From the NCBI GenBank assembly GCA_016202745.1, contig JACQOB010000126.1:1-22215 (forward strand): a stretch of 22,215 nucleotides of DNA, written 5' to 3'. A model generated the notes under the pieces. The model had not been told where the DNA came from. It saw only the letters and a program-made list of their open reading frames with translations, and made no database searches. Below are positions 1-7,961 of this stretch, in pieces. Origin of the DNA: Candidatus Aenigmatarchaeota archaeon. GTDB lineage: Archaea > Aenigmatarchaeota > Aenigmatarchaeia > QMZP01. The position numbers and the translations under genes are program-made. Every line of letters starts with the position of its first letter. The first letter of the stretch is position 1.

Positions 1-2936
1 CCAACTTCGGCACCAACCAGGGCTCGTTTGGCTCCTGGAACTTCTCCAACTCGTCAATCCTTGACGGCAAATACTCTGCAAACATCACAGTCACAGACGC
101 GGCCGGCCATTCCAATTCAAGCGTGGTCACGTTCACCATTGACGACACAAACCCGGCTGTTACCGGACTCACAATCAATGACAGCGACAATGCAACAAGA
201 AACGATGTCTTCCTTAACATTACAGCCGTTGTAACTGATGCAAACCTCAACAACAGCGCGGTGGCAGTCGGGAACACGACAATGAAAGCAATGGGCCTGC
301 TTTCAGGAAACTTGTTCTCCAATATCTCAAATCTCAGCGACCTTGGATGCGCATCAGACGGCCAGTGCACATTGCGTGTCAGCGCGAATGACACGCTTGG
401 CAATTCCAACAGCACTACAAGCCTTATTGTGACGGTGGACAATACTGTGCCCTCTGCCATAACCACTGTTTCGCCAACCCCTGCAAACAGCACCAATACA
501 AGTTACAACTTCCTTTATGTTAACATTTCGTTTACGGAAACAAACCCAAGCGGGTGCATTGTCGAATTTGGGAATTCCACCGGGACGGTTAACCTGTCAA
601 ATTCAACCAGCACAACAAATTGCATTGTAAACATAACAGGACAGTCTGTTGGGACATTCAATTATACTGTAATCGTTAACGACTCCGTAGGGAACCAGAA
701 CAGGACTGGCAAGTTCTTCGGCGAGTTCAGGCCGGACATCCAGGTCACAGCCATAGGGTTCAATACCACTGACCCTGCCAACCATGCGTCCGCGGGCAGC
801 AACATAACAGTTAACGCGACTGTACTCGTTAACGGCTCCTTCGACGCCGCGGCGCCCATAAATCTTACGCTGTCATTGGACGGGACACTGGCTGCCAGCA
901 GTCTCAACACAACCAATCTGACGGCAGGCTCAAGCCAGACAGTTGTCTTTCCGCAGATCACAGAGGACAGCCTGATTATCAATGGCAATCATACGCTCCT
1001 TGTTTCTGCCGACACTGACAGAAATGTTTCCGAGGCCAACGAAGGCAACAACAACTTCAACCGGTCAATATTCATAGGATACAACTTGTCCGTTCTCTCC
1101 GTATCCAACACAACAGTCCTGCCCAACCAGGCGATAGTCATTAACGTGTCCGTGAACTTCAGCAATGGCGATCCTGTATCAACGCTTAACTCGTCCTCCT
1201 TCTCGCTCACTGACCTGTATCTGGGCGCGTCGACATCGGGCAGCATAAGCGCGTTCGACGGGACTGCCAATGCGACGGGAAGATACTCATTCAATTACAC
1301 TGTCCCGACACTGAATTCATCAAGCCAGGCCCAGTTCGGGATACACAACATAACAATAGTGGCCACGAACGGCACTTTCTCCGGCAACAGCACATCCGGC
1401 TACAACATCACGGCGCCGCATATCACCGTTAGCTTCTCCGGGCTGACAAGCAGCATTGATCTTGACGTGACTGCCACTGACCTGTTTACCGTGAGCGTAG
1501 CCAATAACGGCAATGTTTTTGCATATGATGTCTGGATAAACCTGTCCCCCTCAACCGACGTCTCGCTTGACGTTACAAGGTGCGGGCCGATAGCCAGCCT
1601 CGCCCCAGGGGCAACCAATTCCACCGAATGCAGCGCCACAGCCACATATACAGCCGAAGAAACGGAGACCATAACGGCCAACGCGAACGGGACAGCCAAT
1701 GGCTTTACGTACAAGGGAAGCAAGAGCTCCTCGGTGAGCGTGACCGACACCTCAGGTAGCGGGGGCACATCGTCAGGCGGCGGGAGCGGCACAACCACAT
1801 GCTCGAGCGATGCAAGCTGTGCCTCAACACAGATATGCGTAAACAGCAAGTGCTCAACGCTCATTTGCACCAGCGGCACGCACCCTGAGAACCACGTATG
1901 CGTCCCGACAGCTTCCAATGTCGTGATAGGCCAGTTTGATTCATCAATTGAGGGTGTCCTCGGCAACCCGGTGACAACCCAGGTAAAGGTCAAGAACGAG
2001 GGGACGGACACGGCCACGGGCAACCTGGTGGTTGTAATAGACGTTGCCCAGTCGGTGAGCCCGTCAACATGCAACCTGCTTGCCGGCTCCGAGTGCACTT
2101 TTTACGTCACATTCACCACGGAAAACAGCACAAGAATTGGCAACCATTCAGGGACGCTGGAGGCGTTCGCCAGCAGCGACACAAGCGCGAAAGACATTGA
2201 ATCGTTCATACTCACAGTCATTCCAACCCAGGAGAAGGAGGATGAGATCACCAGCACCTTCCAGAACATAACGGCGGTCATCAGCGGCCTCGTGGGAGAA
2301 TTCAACAGCATCAAGTCCTCCTCGCAGAATTCCAGCGATGTGGAGCAGCTTATCAACACCACAAACAGCCTTATATCAGAAATCCAGGCGGCGATAAGCG
2401 CAGGCGACTTTGTCACCGCTGATGCGCGGCTGTCTGACCTCGTCGTGTACGCAAACAGGCTGAGGGCCGGGATAGTGCAGCTGAAGGCTGAGGGATCCGA
2501 AGGGGCGTTCAACCTTGGTTTCTGGATAATGGTTGGTGTTATAGTGGCAGGTGTAGTTGGTTTCCTTGTTTACATGCTCCTGCCGCCTAAGGAGATCAAG
2601 ACACAGCAGCCGGCGCCCAGACAACCGCTACCGGAAAGACCGCCGGCTCCGCCTATGAGGCTGCCTGTCAGGCAGCGCGGAATACCTGGCCTGCCACCCA
2701 TACTCAGCGGGCAGCGCGCAGTGAGGACCCCGCCATACGCGGCACAGGACATGGGCATGAAGAAATCCGCCGAGCTGTTCTACAGGAAACCGGAAGGGCC
2801 ATTCAAGATAGCGCCGCCGCCGATGAGGCTCCCGCCAATGCCGCAGGCAAGGCCACTGCAACCGGAGCAGCCTCTCCCTGCGCCCCCGAAGCCCGCGGAG
2901 AAGAAAGGGTTTATCAAGAAGCTGCTCAGAAAGTGA
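1..2936 (+). CDS. Large cell-surface protein with Ig-like/CARDB domains and C-terminal membrane anchor (5' end outside window)
   Basis: The reading frame is open from base 3, so the GTG at 123 is only an internal valine and the gene starts left of the window. Visible order: Ig-like beta-sandwich repeats of the 'DDTNPAV' and 'VDNTVPSA' type; a CARDB-like domain (about nt 729-1079, ending VSEANEGNNN); further Ig-like segments; a Gly/Ser linker (about nt 1750-1790); a small Cys-rich knot (about nt 1798-1911); another Ig-like domain; a helical, Gln/Ser-rich coiled-coil-like stretch (about nt 2230-2500); one transmembrane helix (about nt 2514-2582); and a long proline-rich basic tail ending KKLLRK. 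About twenty N-x-S/T sequons occur in roughly the first 230 visible residues, which suggests heavy N-glycosylation. Inferred topology: outside ectodomain, cytoplasmic Pro-rich tail. It is probably an S-layer-like or adhesive protein; no specific function can be named. Confidence 0.85.
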   Translation, partial: NFGTNQGSFGSWNFSNSSILDGKYSANITVTDAAGHSNSSVVTFTIDDTNPAVTGLTINDSDNATRNDVFLNITAVVTDANLNNSAVAVGNTTMKAMGLLSGNLFSNISNLSDLGCASDGQCTLRVSANDTLGNSNSTTSLIVTVDNTVPSAITTVSPTPANSTNTSYNFLYVNISFTETNPSGCIVEFGNSTGTVNLSNSTSTTNCIVNITGQSVGTFNYTVIVNDSVGNQNRTGKFFGEFRPDIQVTAIGFNTTDPANHASAGSNITVNATVLVNGSFDAAAPINLTLSLDGTLAASSLNTTNLTAGSSQTVVFPQITEDSLIINGNHTLLVSADTDRNVSEANEGNNNFNRSIFIGYNLSVLSVSNTTVLPNQAIVINVSVNFSNGDPVSTLNSSSFSLTDLYLGASTSGSISAFDGTANATGRYSFNYTVPTLNSSSQAQFGIHNITIVATNGTFSGNSTSGYNITAPHITVSFSGLTSSIDLDVTATDLFTVSVANNGNVFAYDVWINLSPSTDVSLDVTRCGPIASLAPGATNSTECSATATYTAEETETITANANGTANGFTYKGSKSSSVSVTDTSGSGGTSSGGGSGTTTCSSDASCASTQICVNSKCSTLICTSGTHPENHVCVPTASNVVIGQFDSSIEGVLGNPVTTQVKVKNEGTDTATGNLVVVIDVAQSVSPSTCNLLAGSECTFYVTFTTENSTRIGNHSGTLEAFASSDTSAKDIESFILTVIPTQEKEDEITSTFQNITAVISGLVGEFNSIKSSSQNSSDVEQLINTTNSLISEIQAAISAGDFVTADARLSDLVVYANRLRAGIVQLKAEGSEGAFNLGFWIMVGVIVAGVVGFLVYMLLPPKEIKTQQPAPRQPLPERPPAPPMRLPVRQRGIPGLPPILSGQRAVRTPPYAAQDMGMKKSAELFYRKPEGPFKIAPPPMRLPPMPQARPLQPEQPLPAPPKPAEKKGFIKKLLRK

Positions 2937-2958
2937 TGGATTTACCCTCAGTGGGACG

Positions 2959-2966
2959 TTTTAATA
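2959..2966 (+). promoter_or_regulatory. TATA-like box upstream of GNAT remnant
   Basis: TTTTAATA is centred about 26 nt before the ATG at 2989. That is the distance expected between box A and the start site of a leaderless archaeal transcript. The remnant gene may therefore still be transcribed. Confidence 0.4.
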
Positions 2967-2988
2967 CACAACAACAAACACAGGTTAT

Positions 2989-3216
2989 ATGGCAATCAGT
3001 ATAAGGCACATGACAGTCGGTGATTTGCAAATTGTTGCAGAATACAATGGCAAGCCCGTTGGCGCGTTTGTTGCGGGGATAAAGCCCTGGTGGGATGGGA
3101 ACCACCTGGCCGATGGGGAAATATTTGTCCATCCTGATTGTGCAGAGCAAGAACTTGGTTTTGATATCCGGGGATGTAAAGCTGATATTATCAGAATTAG
3201 AAAAGAGATGACATAG
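2989..3216 (+). pseudogene. Remnant of a GNAT-family N-acetyltransferase
   Basis: The 75-residue product reads as pieces of a GNAT fold (acetyl-CoA-dependent N-acyl transfer) with blocks missing. MAISIRHMTVGD looks like strand 1. VAEYNGKPVGAFVAG is the beta2-beta3 hairpin. The segment KPWWDGNHLADGEIFVHPD is very typical of archaeal GNATs just before motif A. Two parts appear lost: the roughly 40-50 residues of helices 1-2 between strands 1 and 2, and most of the region after strand 4, including the Q/RxxGxG/A acetyl-CoA pyrophosphate loop, which reads CAEQELG here. A complete GNAT is about 140-170 residues. The gene sits between the surface-protein gene and the 3' end of secD, and is AT-richer than both. 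A small functional protein is not excluded, but loss of the cofactor loop argues against catalysis. Confidence 0.6.
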
Positions 3217-3247
3217 TCTGGTATTCGTATAGATGCACACGCAACAC

Positions 3248-5059
3248 TCACTTCACCACGTTCTCCACTATCTTCGCGTATGCGGGACGCGTGACAAGGA
3301 CCCCCACCAGCACTCCCACTATCGTTGTTATGGCAAAGCCCCTTACAAGCCCGGTCCCTATTGAAACCAGGGGTATCATTGCCGCTATCAGCGTCGCGGC
3401 GGAGCCGAACACAATGAAGAATGCGCTCTTGATCTTGTGGAGCACGCCTTTCTTGGAGATGGCCTCGTCCTTCCTGCCGTGCAGGGCTTCATCGGCTATA
3501 ACAAGCTGGTCGTCTATGCCAGTCCCGATTGCGGCTATTATGCCCCCTATGGCCGCAAGGTCGAATACCCAGGATCCGGGAAACACGGCGCCCATGAAAG
3601 GTATTGCCAGCGCGCCGAGGACGGCGGAGAGGTCTGTTTCGTGGAGCTTCCACCAGGCGAGGCCTATTATGAGCAGGTTGACGAGCAGGACGGAGATCCA
3701 TATGGCCGCGTCATTGGTTGCGGCAATGCCGATTGTTATCGCTATCTCCGAAATCACGATGAATATCATCGGCAGCGCTATCCTTATTCTCCTGTATCTT
3801 ATGTACGCTATGCCAAAAACAACGGCCACTGCTATCAGGGCAGAATACGCAGCCGCAACAAGGAATCCATGGCCAAGCGTTGGCGATATCACGCTCAGGG
3901 ATACGGTATTTAGTGACGTGGGCAGCGCCCCTGACTTGAGTATTGTCTGGAGCCCTAGCTTCTCCTGGGAGGCTTCCTCCAGCGTCTCCCCCCCTCCCTG
4001 GATTTGCGGGTTCTGCAGGAAGGTCCCGCCCAGGTCGGCTGCTATTCTCAGCGGCGGCCCTGTTGGCTTGCCGTCAAGGAACAGGTGAAGCCCTGTCTGC
4101 AGGTACCTTTCCCCCGAAGCCAGGTCAACATAGCTTGGTATGCCTTCCGTCAGGTCGGAAAACCTCTGTGCGCCCTCCTGTGATACGAGTATGGCGAAAA
4201 AGAATATGTAGCCGCTTTCGGTCCTTTGTATTCCAGAGTTCTGGGGGTCCGTATAGACCAGCTCGATGTCATCCCCCGTATACACGGTAGCATAAAGCGT
4301 GACTTCATCCGTGCCTGTGGCGTTTGTGTATTCAAATGTGATGTTGTCCAGCGAAAACTCATCTCCGGCCGCTACCTGGTTCCCGTTGATTCTTAGCCTG
4401 CCGCCTAGGTATTCCACAGCGTGCTCATTCTGCCCGACCTTCAATGTACCCTGGCCGCCGTCGAGCCTGACTGTCCTGGTGATTTTCGCCTCGAACTTGC
4501 CCTGCTGAGCCAGAAGGCCTCTTATGGCGTCGTTCTGCACGCCTGCCGACTCGACCCGAATGAGATAGCCGCCTCCGGATTCAACAGGCTGCAATTTTAT
4601 CTCCTTCAGGCCGAAGATATTGGCCCTTGTCTCCAGTATGTCAACAACCTGCTGCACTTCCGCCGCTGTCAGATTTTTGCTGGCGGGCTCAAGCAGTATC
4701 CTCGTCCCGCCCCTTATATCAAGCCCAAGGTCCAGGTTGGTCCTTTCCAGGCTTATCACAGTGATACCGAGGCCCTCATCCACGCTGAACTTATAGTCCT
4801 GCTTGTCAACCGTAAGGGTCAGTGTCCCGGCCGCTTCTGTCAGCCTGGCCCATTCATTTATGTCTGTTACCTTTGCCCCATTCACATGCGTAACGACATC
4901 ACCCTGTTCAAGGACGCCCTTCGCCGGGGAGCTGTCTGATATGAAAATGATCTCAACGCCGTTCCTCGGGACAAAGAAAGCCCTGGACCCTATCGCAAAC
5001 ATGGCGCCAACCAGGCACACGATCACAATCCACACCCTCCAGTATTTCAGCAGTGTCAT
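3248..5059 (-). CDS. secD: Protein-export membrane protein SecD
   Basis: SecD works with SecF in the Sec machinery, using an ion gradient to help pull proteins across the membrane. The start is the ATG at 5059 (603 residues). It overlaps the secF stop as ATGA, and AGGAGGGG lies 6 nt upstream; extending to 5086 would ignore this site. Visible parts: an N-terminal membrane helix (residues 8-28); a PDZ-like segment (about 34-90, with SPAKGVLEQGDVVTHVNG); the SecD hallmark LGLDIRGGTRI (about 111-121); a large external domain; and a C-terminal bundle of five membrane helices. The bundle holds GTGIDDQLVIADE (from residue 512), whose acidic pair matches the conserved Asp position of SecD helix 4. 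It is co-transcribed after secF, the order also known from haloarchaea. Confidence 0.95.
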   Translation of the reverse strand: MTLLKYWRVWIVIVCLVGAMFAIGSRAFFVPRNGVEIIFISDSSPAKGVLEQGDVVTHVNGAKVTDINEWARLTEAAGTLTLTVDKQDYKFSVDEGLGITVISLERTNLDLGLDIRGGTRILLEPASKNLTAAEVQQVVDILETRANIFGLKEIKLQPVESGGGYLIRVESAGVQNDAIRGLLAQQGKFEAKITRTVRLDGGQGTLKVGQNEHAVEYLGGRLRINGNQVAAGDEFSLDNITFEYTNATGTDEVTLYATVYTGDDIELVYTDPQNSGIQRTESGYIFFFAILVSQEGAQRFSDLTEGIPSYVDLASGERYLQTGLHLFLDGKPTGPPLRIAADLGGTFLQNPQIQGGGETLEEASQEKLGLQTILKSGALPTSLNTVSLSVISPTLGHGFLVAAAYSALIAVAVVFGIAYIRYRRIRIALPMIFIVISEIAITIGIAATNDAAIWISVLLVNLLIIGLAWWKLHETDLSAVLGALAIPFMGAVFPGSWVFDLAAIGGIIAAIGTGIDDQLVIADEALHGRKDEAISKKGVLHKIKSAFFIVFGSAATLIAAMIPLVSIGTGLVRGFAITTIVGVLVGVLVTRPAYAKIVENVVK

Positions 5060-5910
5060 GCCATGCCCCTCCTGGCTGCATACCATCTGAGTATAGCGGC
5101 GTTCAGTATCCAGGTGAATATCATGTCGGCCACAAGCCCTATTATGAGGACTGCAGCTATCTGGTTTGTGACTGCCGAGGCCGCCGCAAGGTAAAGCCCT
5201 GTCAGGGCCCCGATGCTCGTCAGCGTCATTGTAAGCCCGGTCTTCAGTGCCCGACTCCCCCTTTCCCCAAGGCTGCCGTCCCCGCGCAGCATCCTGGTTG
5301 TAAGCAGTATGTCCGTGTCAACTGAATACCCAATAAGCGTAAGCAGGGCTGCAAGCGATGCAAGGGAGAGCTCAATCTGGAACAGGAGCATGAAGGCTAT
5401 TGTCACAGCAATGTCCGCGGCCGCCGCCACGACAACAGCGATGGACGGTATATACGTCCTGAATATGAAGAAGACTATTACAGCCATCGCTATGAAGGCG
5501 GCAACAATGCCTGTCTGGGCCTGGTACCAGAAACTCTGCCCAAGCGCCGGCCCCACAGACTCAACCGTGCTTCCGGATGTATCGATTCCGCCTTCCGCGA
5601 GCTTGTCCAGCATGGCGGCCGTGTCCGCGTTCGCGGCTGCTTCTATTGTAACTCCGAAGCCTGCGAAGCCCCTTATCTCCCTGACAGACACCTGGCCGAA
5701 CGATGCAAGCGATTTCTCTATGGCTGGTATGTCGAACCTTGAGGGGGAGTGCAGCGTGATCGTCGTCCCGCCCTTCAGCTCGATTGACTTGATGAAAATG
5801 TCGCCTGTCTGCGAGTGCTGGCTGTATAGTATGCCAAAGGAGGACAGCAGCAGCGCAATCGGCACAAATATCAGGAACTTCTGCAACGTCCGCCAGTTCT
5901 GCCAGTCCAT
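5056..5910 (-). CDS. secF: Protein-export membrane protein SecF
   Basis: SecF is the partner of SecD in the SecDF translocation motor. The 284-residue length is typical for archaea. Residues 12-29 form the first membrane helix. Residues 41-52 (KSIELKGGTTIT) match the SecF/SecD motif that opens the external domain. Residues 60-120 form the small external domain. Five membrane helices follow from about residue 131. The conserved helix-4 motif is seen as LIGYSVDTDILLTTRM (192-207), where D198 and D200 match the acidic residues expected in SecF. The stop codon overlaps the secD start. A TATA element sits about 27 nt upstream of the ATG, so the message is probably leaderless or nearly so. Confidence 0.95.
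   Translation of the reverse strand: MDWQNWRTLQKFLIFVPIALLLSSFGILYSQHSQTGDIFIKSIELKGGTTITLHSPSRFDIPAIEKSLASFGQVSVREIRGFAGFGVTIEAAANADTAAMLDKLAEGGIDTSGSTVESVGPALGQSFWYQAQTGIVAAFIAMAVIVFFIFRTYIPSIAVVVAAAADIAVTIAFMLLFQIELSLASLAALLTLIGYSVDTDILLTTRMLRGDGSLGERGSRALKTGLTMTLTSIGALTGLYLAAASAVTNQIAAVLIIGLVADMIFTWILNAAILRWYAARRGMA
5066..5073 (-). promoter_or_regulatory. Ribosome binding site of secD inside the end of secF
   Basis: On the minus strand AGGAGGGG lies 6 nt before the ATG at 5059. It fixes the secD start and implies translational coupling to secF. Confidence 0.75.
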
Positions 5911-5931
5911 ATTTCCTTAAATTGGCAAGTG

Positions 5932-5942
5932 CTATTTAAAAG
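5932..5942. promoter_or_regulatory. Near-palindromic TATA element shared by secF and the divergent reductase gene
   Basis: The plus strand reads CTATTTAAAAG and the minus strand CTTTTAAATAG, both good archaeal box A sequences. The centre is about 27 nt from the secF ATG (5910) and about 38 nt from the reductase ATG (5975). The only intergenic space is 64 bp, so one element plausibly serves both directions. Confidence 0.55.
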
Positions 5943-5974
5943 TCACCTGACAACTGTTGATATAGGGGCTGCAC

Positions 5975-7000
5975 ATGTACGACGTCGCAATAATAGGCGC
6001 AGGGGCGATAGGTCTGCGGGCTGCGAAGCTCCTGGAAGGGCACAAGGTGATTGTAATAGACAAGGCCAGGAAGATAGGCGGCCATACGTGCTCAGGGCTT
6101 TATTCCACAAACCTCGGGAAATTCATTGACATAAAAGAGGAATGGGTGGAAAACAGGATAAAGAAAGCTGTCCTACATTCCCCCGGAGGGATAGAGCTGG
6201 TCCTTGAGAAGCCAGGGACGGCTGCCTACGTGATCAACAGGGATGCAATGGAGGGGTGGATGGCCGGGCAGGTGAAATCGGAGATCATGCTGGATGCAGA
6301 GGTTGTGGATTTCACAGTCGGGGAACATGTGACGCTGAAAACAACCAGGGGAACGGTTGAATCCAAGTTGTTGATAGCCAGCGATGGCGGGGATTCCCTC
6401 GTGGCAAGAAGGCTTGACAGCAGGCCTGCGGAGCTGCTGAGCGGGCTGATTGCGCTGACTGATGAGGAATGCCATGACGGGCACGTGGACCTGTGGTTTG
6501 ACAAGGCTGCAGCAGGGGACGGGTTCCTCTGGAAGATCCCGAGGGGGGAGAGGACCGAATACGGCATAATGGCGACAGCCGCCAAGTTCTCCTCGCTGGA
6601 GAAGTTTTTCGGGCTGAAGGGCTATGAGAAGCGCTTCGGCTTCATAACCGTGGGGCCGTCAAGGAAAACCAGCTTCAACAGGATACTCCTTATGGGCAAT
6701 GCCGCAGGCATAGTCAAGCCATGGTCGGGCGGCGGCATCATATACGGGATGCAGTGCGCTGGCATGGCGGCCAGCGTTGCTTCCGAGGCCCTGAAGAAGA
6801 ACCGGTTTGGGGAAGACTTGCTCGGGAGGTTTGAGGCTGGATGGAGGGAGGCTATTGGGAAAAACATAGAGCTGGGCATGATGTTCAGGGAGTTCTACAA
6901 GTCGGCTTCCAACAAGGACGTGGACAGCTTTTTCAGCATGCTGAAGGCCGGCAGCCTGGACAGCCTGGACATGGATTTTCCGATGCTGGACCTGGGCTGA
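5975..7000 (+). CDS. Geranylgeranyl-reductase-family FAD-dependent oxidoreductase
   Basis: The family hydrogenates the isoprenoid chains of archaeal membrane lipids (digeranylgeranylglycerophospholipid reductase) or related prenyl groups, using FAD. The 341-residue protein opens with a Rossmann dinucleotide fold, VAIIGAGAIG (GxGxxG at residues 8-13). HTCSGLYS (37-44) follows, matching the CxG region of this family. ASDGGDSLVARRL is at 135-147. The second FAD motif, LLMGNAAGIVKPWSGGGI, is at about 238-255, where N replaces the usual D of GD. The start ATG at 5975 has a GGGG stretch 6 nt upstream. The protein is shorter than the roughly 390-450 residues of many family members, so the C-terminal part is reduced. 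Archaeal lipid saturation is the most likely role, but tocopherol- or menaquinone-type substrates cannot be excluded. Confidence 0.82.
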   Translation: MYDVAIIGAGAIGLRAAKLLEGHKVIVIDKARKIGGHTCSGLYSTNLGKFIDIKEEWVENRIKKAVLHSPGGIELVLEKPGTAAYVINRDAMEGWMAGQVKSEIMLDAEVVDFTVGEHVTLKTTRGTVESKLLIASDGGDSLVARRLDSRPAELLSGLIALTDEECHDGHVDLWFDKAAAGDGFLWKIPRGERTEYGIMATAAKFSSLEKFFGLKGYEKRFGFITVGPSRKTSFNRILLMGNAAGIVKPWSGGGIIYGMQCAGMAASVASEALKKNRFGEDLLGRFEAGWREAIGKNIELGMMFREFYKSASNKDVDSFFSMLKAGSLDSLDMDFPMLDLG

Positions 7001-7068
7001 CAGCAGGAATATGAATCATCTGTTTCTGCAGATAATGGGTTCATTTGCATCATTAGCTGCGTGAGCAT

Positions 7069-7533
7069 TCATTCCTTGGCTGCGCCTTCTGTGCGGAGTG
7101 TGGCGGATTTTTTCTCAATGCCTTTGAGTATCTGCTCTGTCCTGGAAACCCGCCTGCCGGAAAGGGTCCTCATCGGGTTGGAGAGGTAAAGGTCCATCAT
7201 CACGCGCGACAGGAACCTGATTCCTGAGTCGCAAAGGTCGCCGCCTGATACAATCGGCTCAATCCGCCCCAGCAGCTCGCTGACGGACATGAATTCGCCA
7301 TTTATCTCATATCTTGGGTCTGAATTGTCCTGGTTTCGCTCCGCATTGTATTCTGCCTGCGCCTTTATTTTCCGGAGGGCTGCCTGGTATCTTTTTGGCA
7401 CGGCGGATTCAGGGTCATCTGATACTGTACCAAGAAAATGCAGGAAGTTCCTGTCGCTGCTGCTGAAAATGTACATTGAATATTTCCCGAGAATCCCGCC
7501 CGCGTCGGATATCTTGTATGGCTCCTTGTTCAT
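7069..7533 (-). CDS. Hypothetical protein, last gene of the mevalonate-entry operon
   Basis: I do not recognise this 154-residue protein. It begins 6 nt after the stop of the DUF35 gene in the same direction, so it is very likely translated from the same message. It is soluble, with no signal peptide or membrane helix. It is rich in charged residues, with an early segment KYSMYIFSSSDRNFLHFLG, a central helical stretch RYQAALRKIKAQAEYNAERN, and a basic C-terminus (LSGRRVSRTEQILKGIEKKS). It has one cysteine (GGDLCDSG) and no obvious catalytic motif. No strong ribosome binding site precedes the ATG at 7533, which fits coupling to the upstream gene. Its codon composition resembles its neighbours, so it looks like a real resident gene. 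Confidence 0.65.
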   Translation of the reverse strand: MNKEPYKISDAGGILGKYSMYIFSSSDRNFLHFLGTVSDDPESAVPKRYQAALRKIKAQAEYNAERNQDNSDPRYEINGEFMSVSELLGRIEPIVSGGDLCDSGIRFLSRVMMDLYLSNPMRTLSGRRVSRTEQILKGIEKKSATLRTEGAAKE

Positions 7534-7539
7534 AAGCAG

Positions 7540-7950
7540 CTATTGTCCGTCAACCAGCTCCCACTTCATCCCGTAATGTATAAGCCCGTCGGAGCCGTCC
7601 TCGGATATCTTCCTGAAGACAGGCTTCACGCGCTGGTCAATCTTCAGGCCGGCCGGGTTTCCGACAATCTGGCCGGATATCATTGTGCCTTCATCAAGCT
7701 CTATAACTGCCACGGCGTATGGCGTGTACTGCTCGAACCCCTGCGGGGCGGTCCTTATGATTGTGTAGGAAAGTATTTTCCCGAGGCCGGAGAATTTCAG
7801 CTCCTCTATTTCGCCCTTCCTCCTGCAATTCTGGCACAGCTGCCTTCCGGGGAAATAGGCGGTGTTGCACGTCCGGCACCTTGTGCCGATTACATTGTAC
7901 TTGGACTTCTTCAGCCTCCAGTACAGCGGAACGGATGATGTGTGGGTCAT
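7540..7950 (-). CDS. DUF35 OB-fold / zinc-ribbon protein bridging thiolase and HMG-CoA synthase
   Basis: The 136-residue protein has the two-part architecture of DUF35. An N-terminal rubredoxin-like zinc ribbon carries C25-x2-C28 and C39-x2-C42 (GTRCRTCN and QLCQNCRR). An OB-fold follows, containing the typical GKILSYTII and YAVAVIELDEG strands. In archaea this family binds between acetoacetyl-CoA thiolase and HMG-CoA synthase, joining their CoA sites so that acetoacetyl-CoA is passed on directly; this is known from the structure of the methanogen complex. The gene lies 11 nt downstream of the thiolase stop in the same direction, consistent with that role here. The start ATG at 7950 gives an N-terminus (SVPLYWRLKKSKYNVIGTRC) typical for the family. 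Confidence 0.92.
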   Translation of the reverse strand: MTHTSSVPLYWRLKKSKYNVIGTRCRTCNTAYFPGRQLCQNCRRKGEIEELKFSGLGKILSYTIIRTAPQGFEQYTPYAVAVIELDEGTMISGQIVGNPAGLKIDQRVKPVFRKISEDGSDGLIHYGMKWELVDGQ

Positions 7951-7961
7951 AATCTACTGCC

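Noticed and set aside
123..2936. GTG at 123 as the true start of the surface protein
   Set aside because: The frame is open upstream to base 3 with the same Ig-like, Asn/Ser/Thr-rich composition, and no ribosome binding site or signal peptide occurs at 123.
3291..4088. Long open frame (265 codons) on the plus strand opposite secD
   Set aside because: It is antisense to a well-conserved membrane protein. Its translation is low-complexity and matches no family, and GC-rich codon bias explains the absence of stops.
5060..5086. Upstream extension of SecD to 5086
   Set aside because: The ATG at 5059 has AGGAGGGG at 6 nt and a direct ATGA overlap. The nine extra residues (MVCSQEGHG) are not membrane-helix-like.
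7001..7068. Terminator hairpin between the reductase gene and the hypothetical gene
   Set aside because: The only stem (ATCTG/CAGAT near 7017-7032) is 5 bp with no T-tract on either strand, too weak to call.
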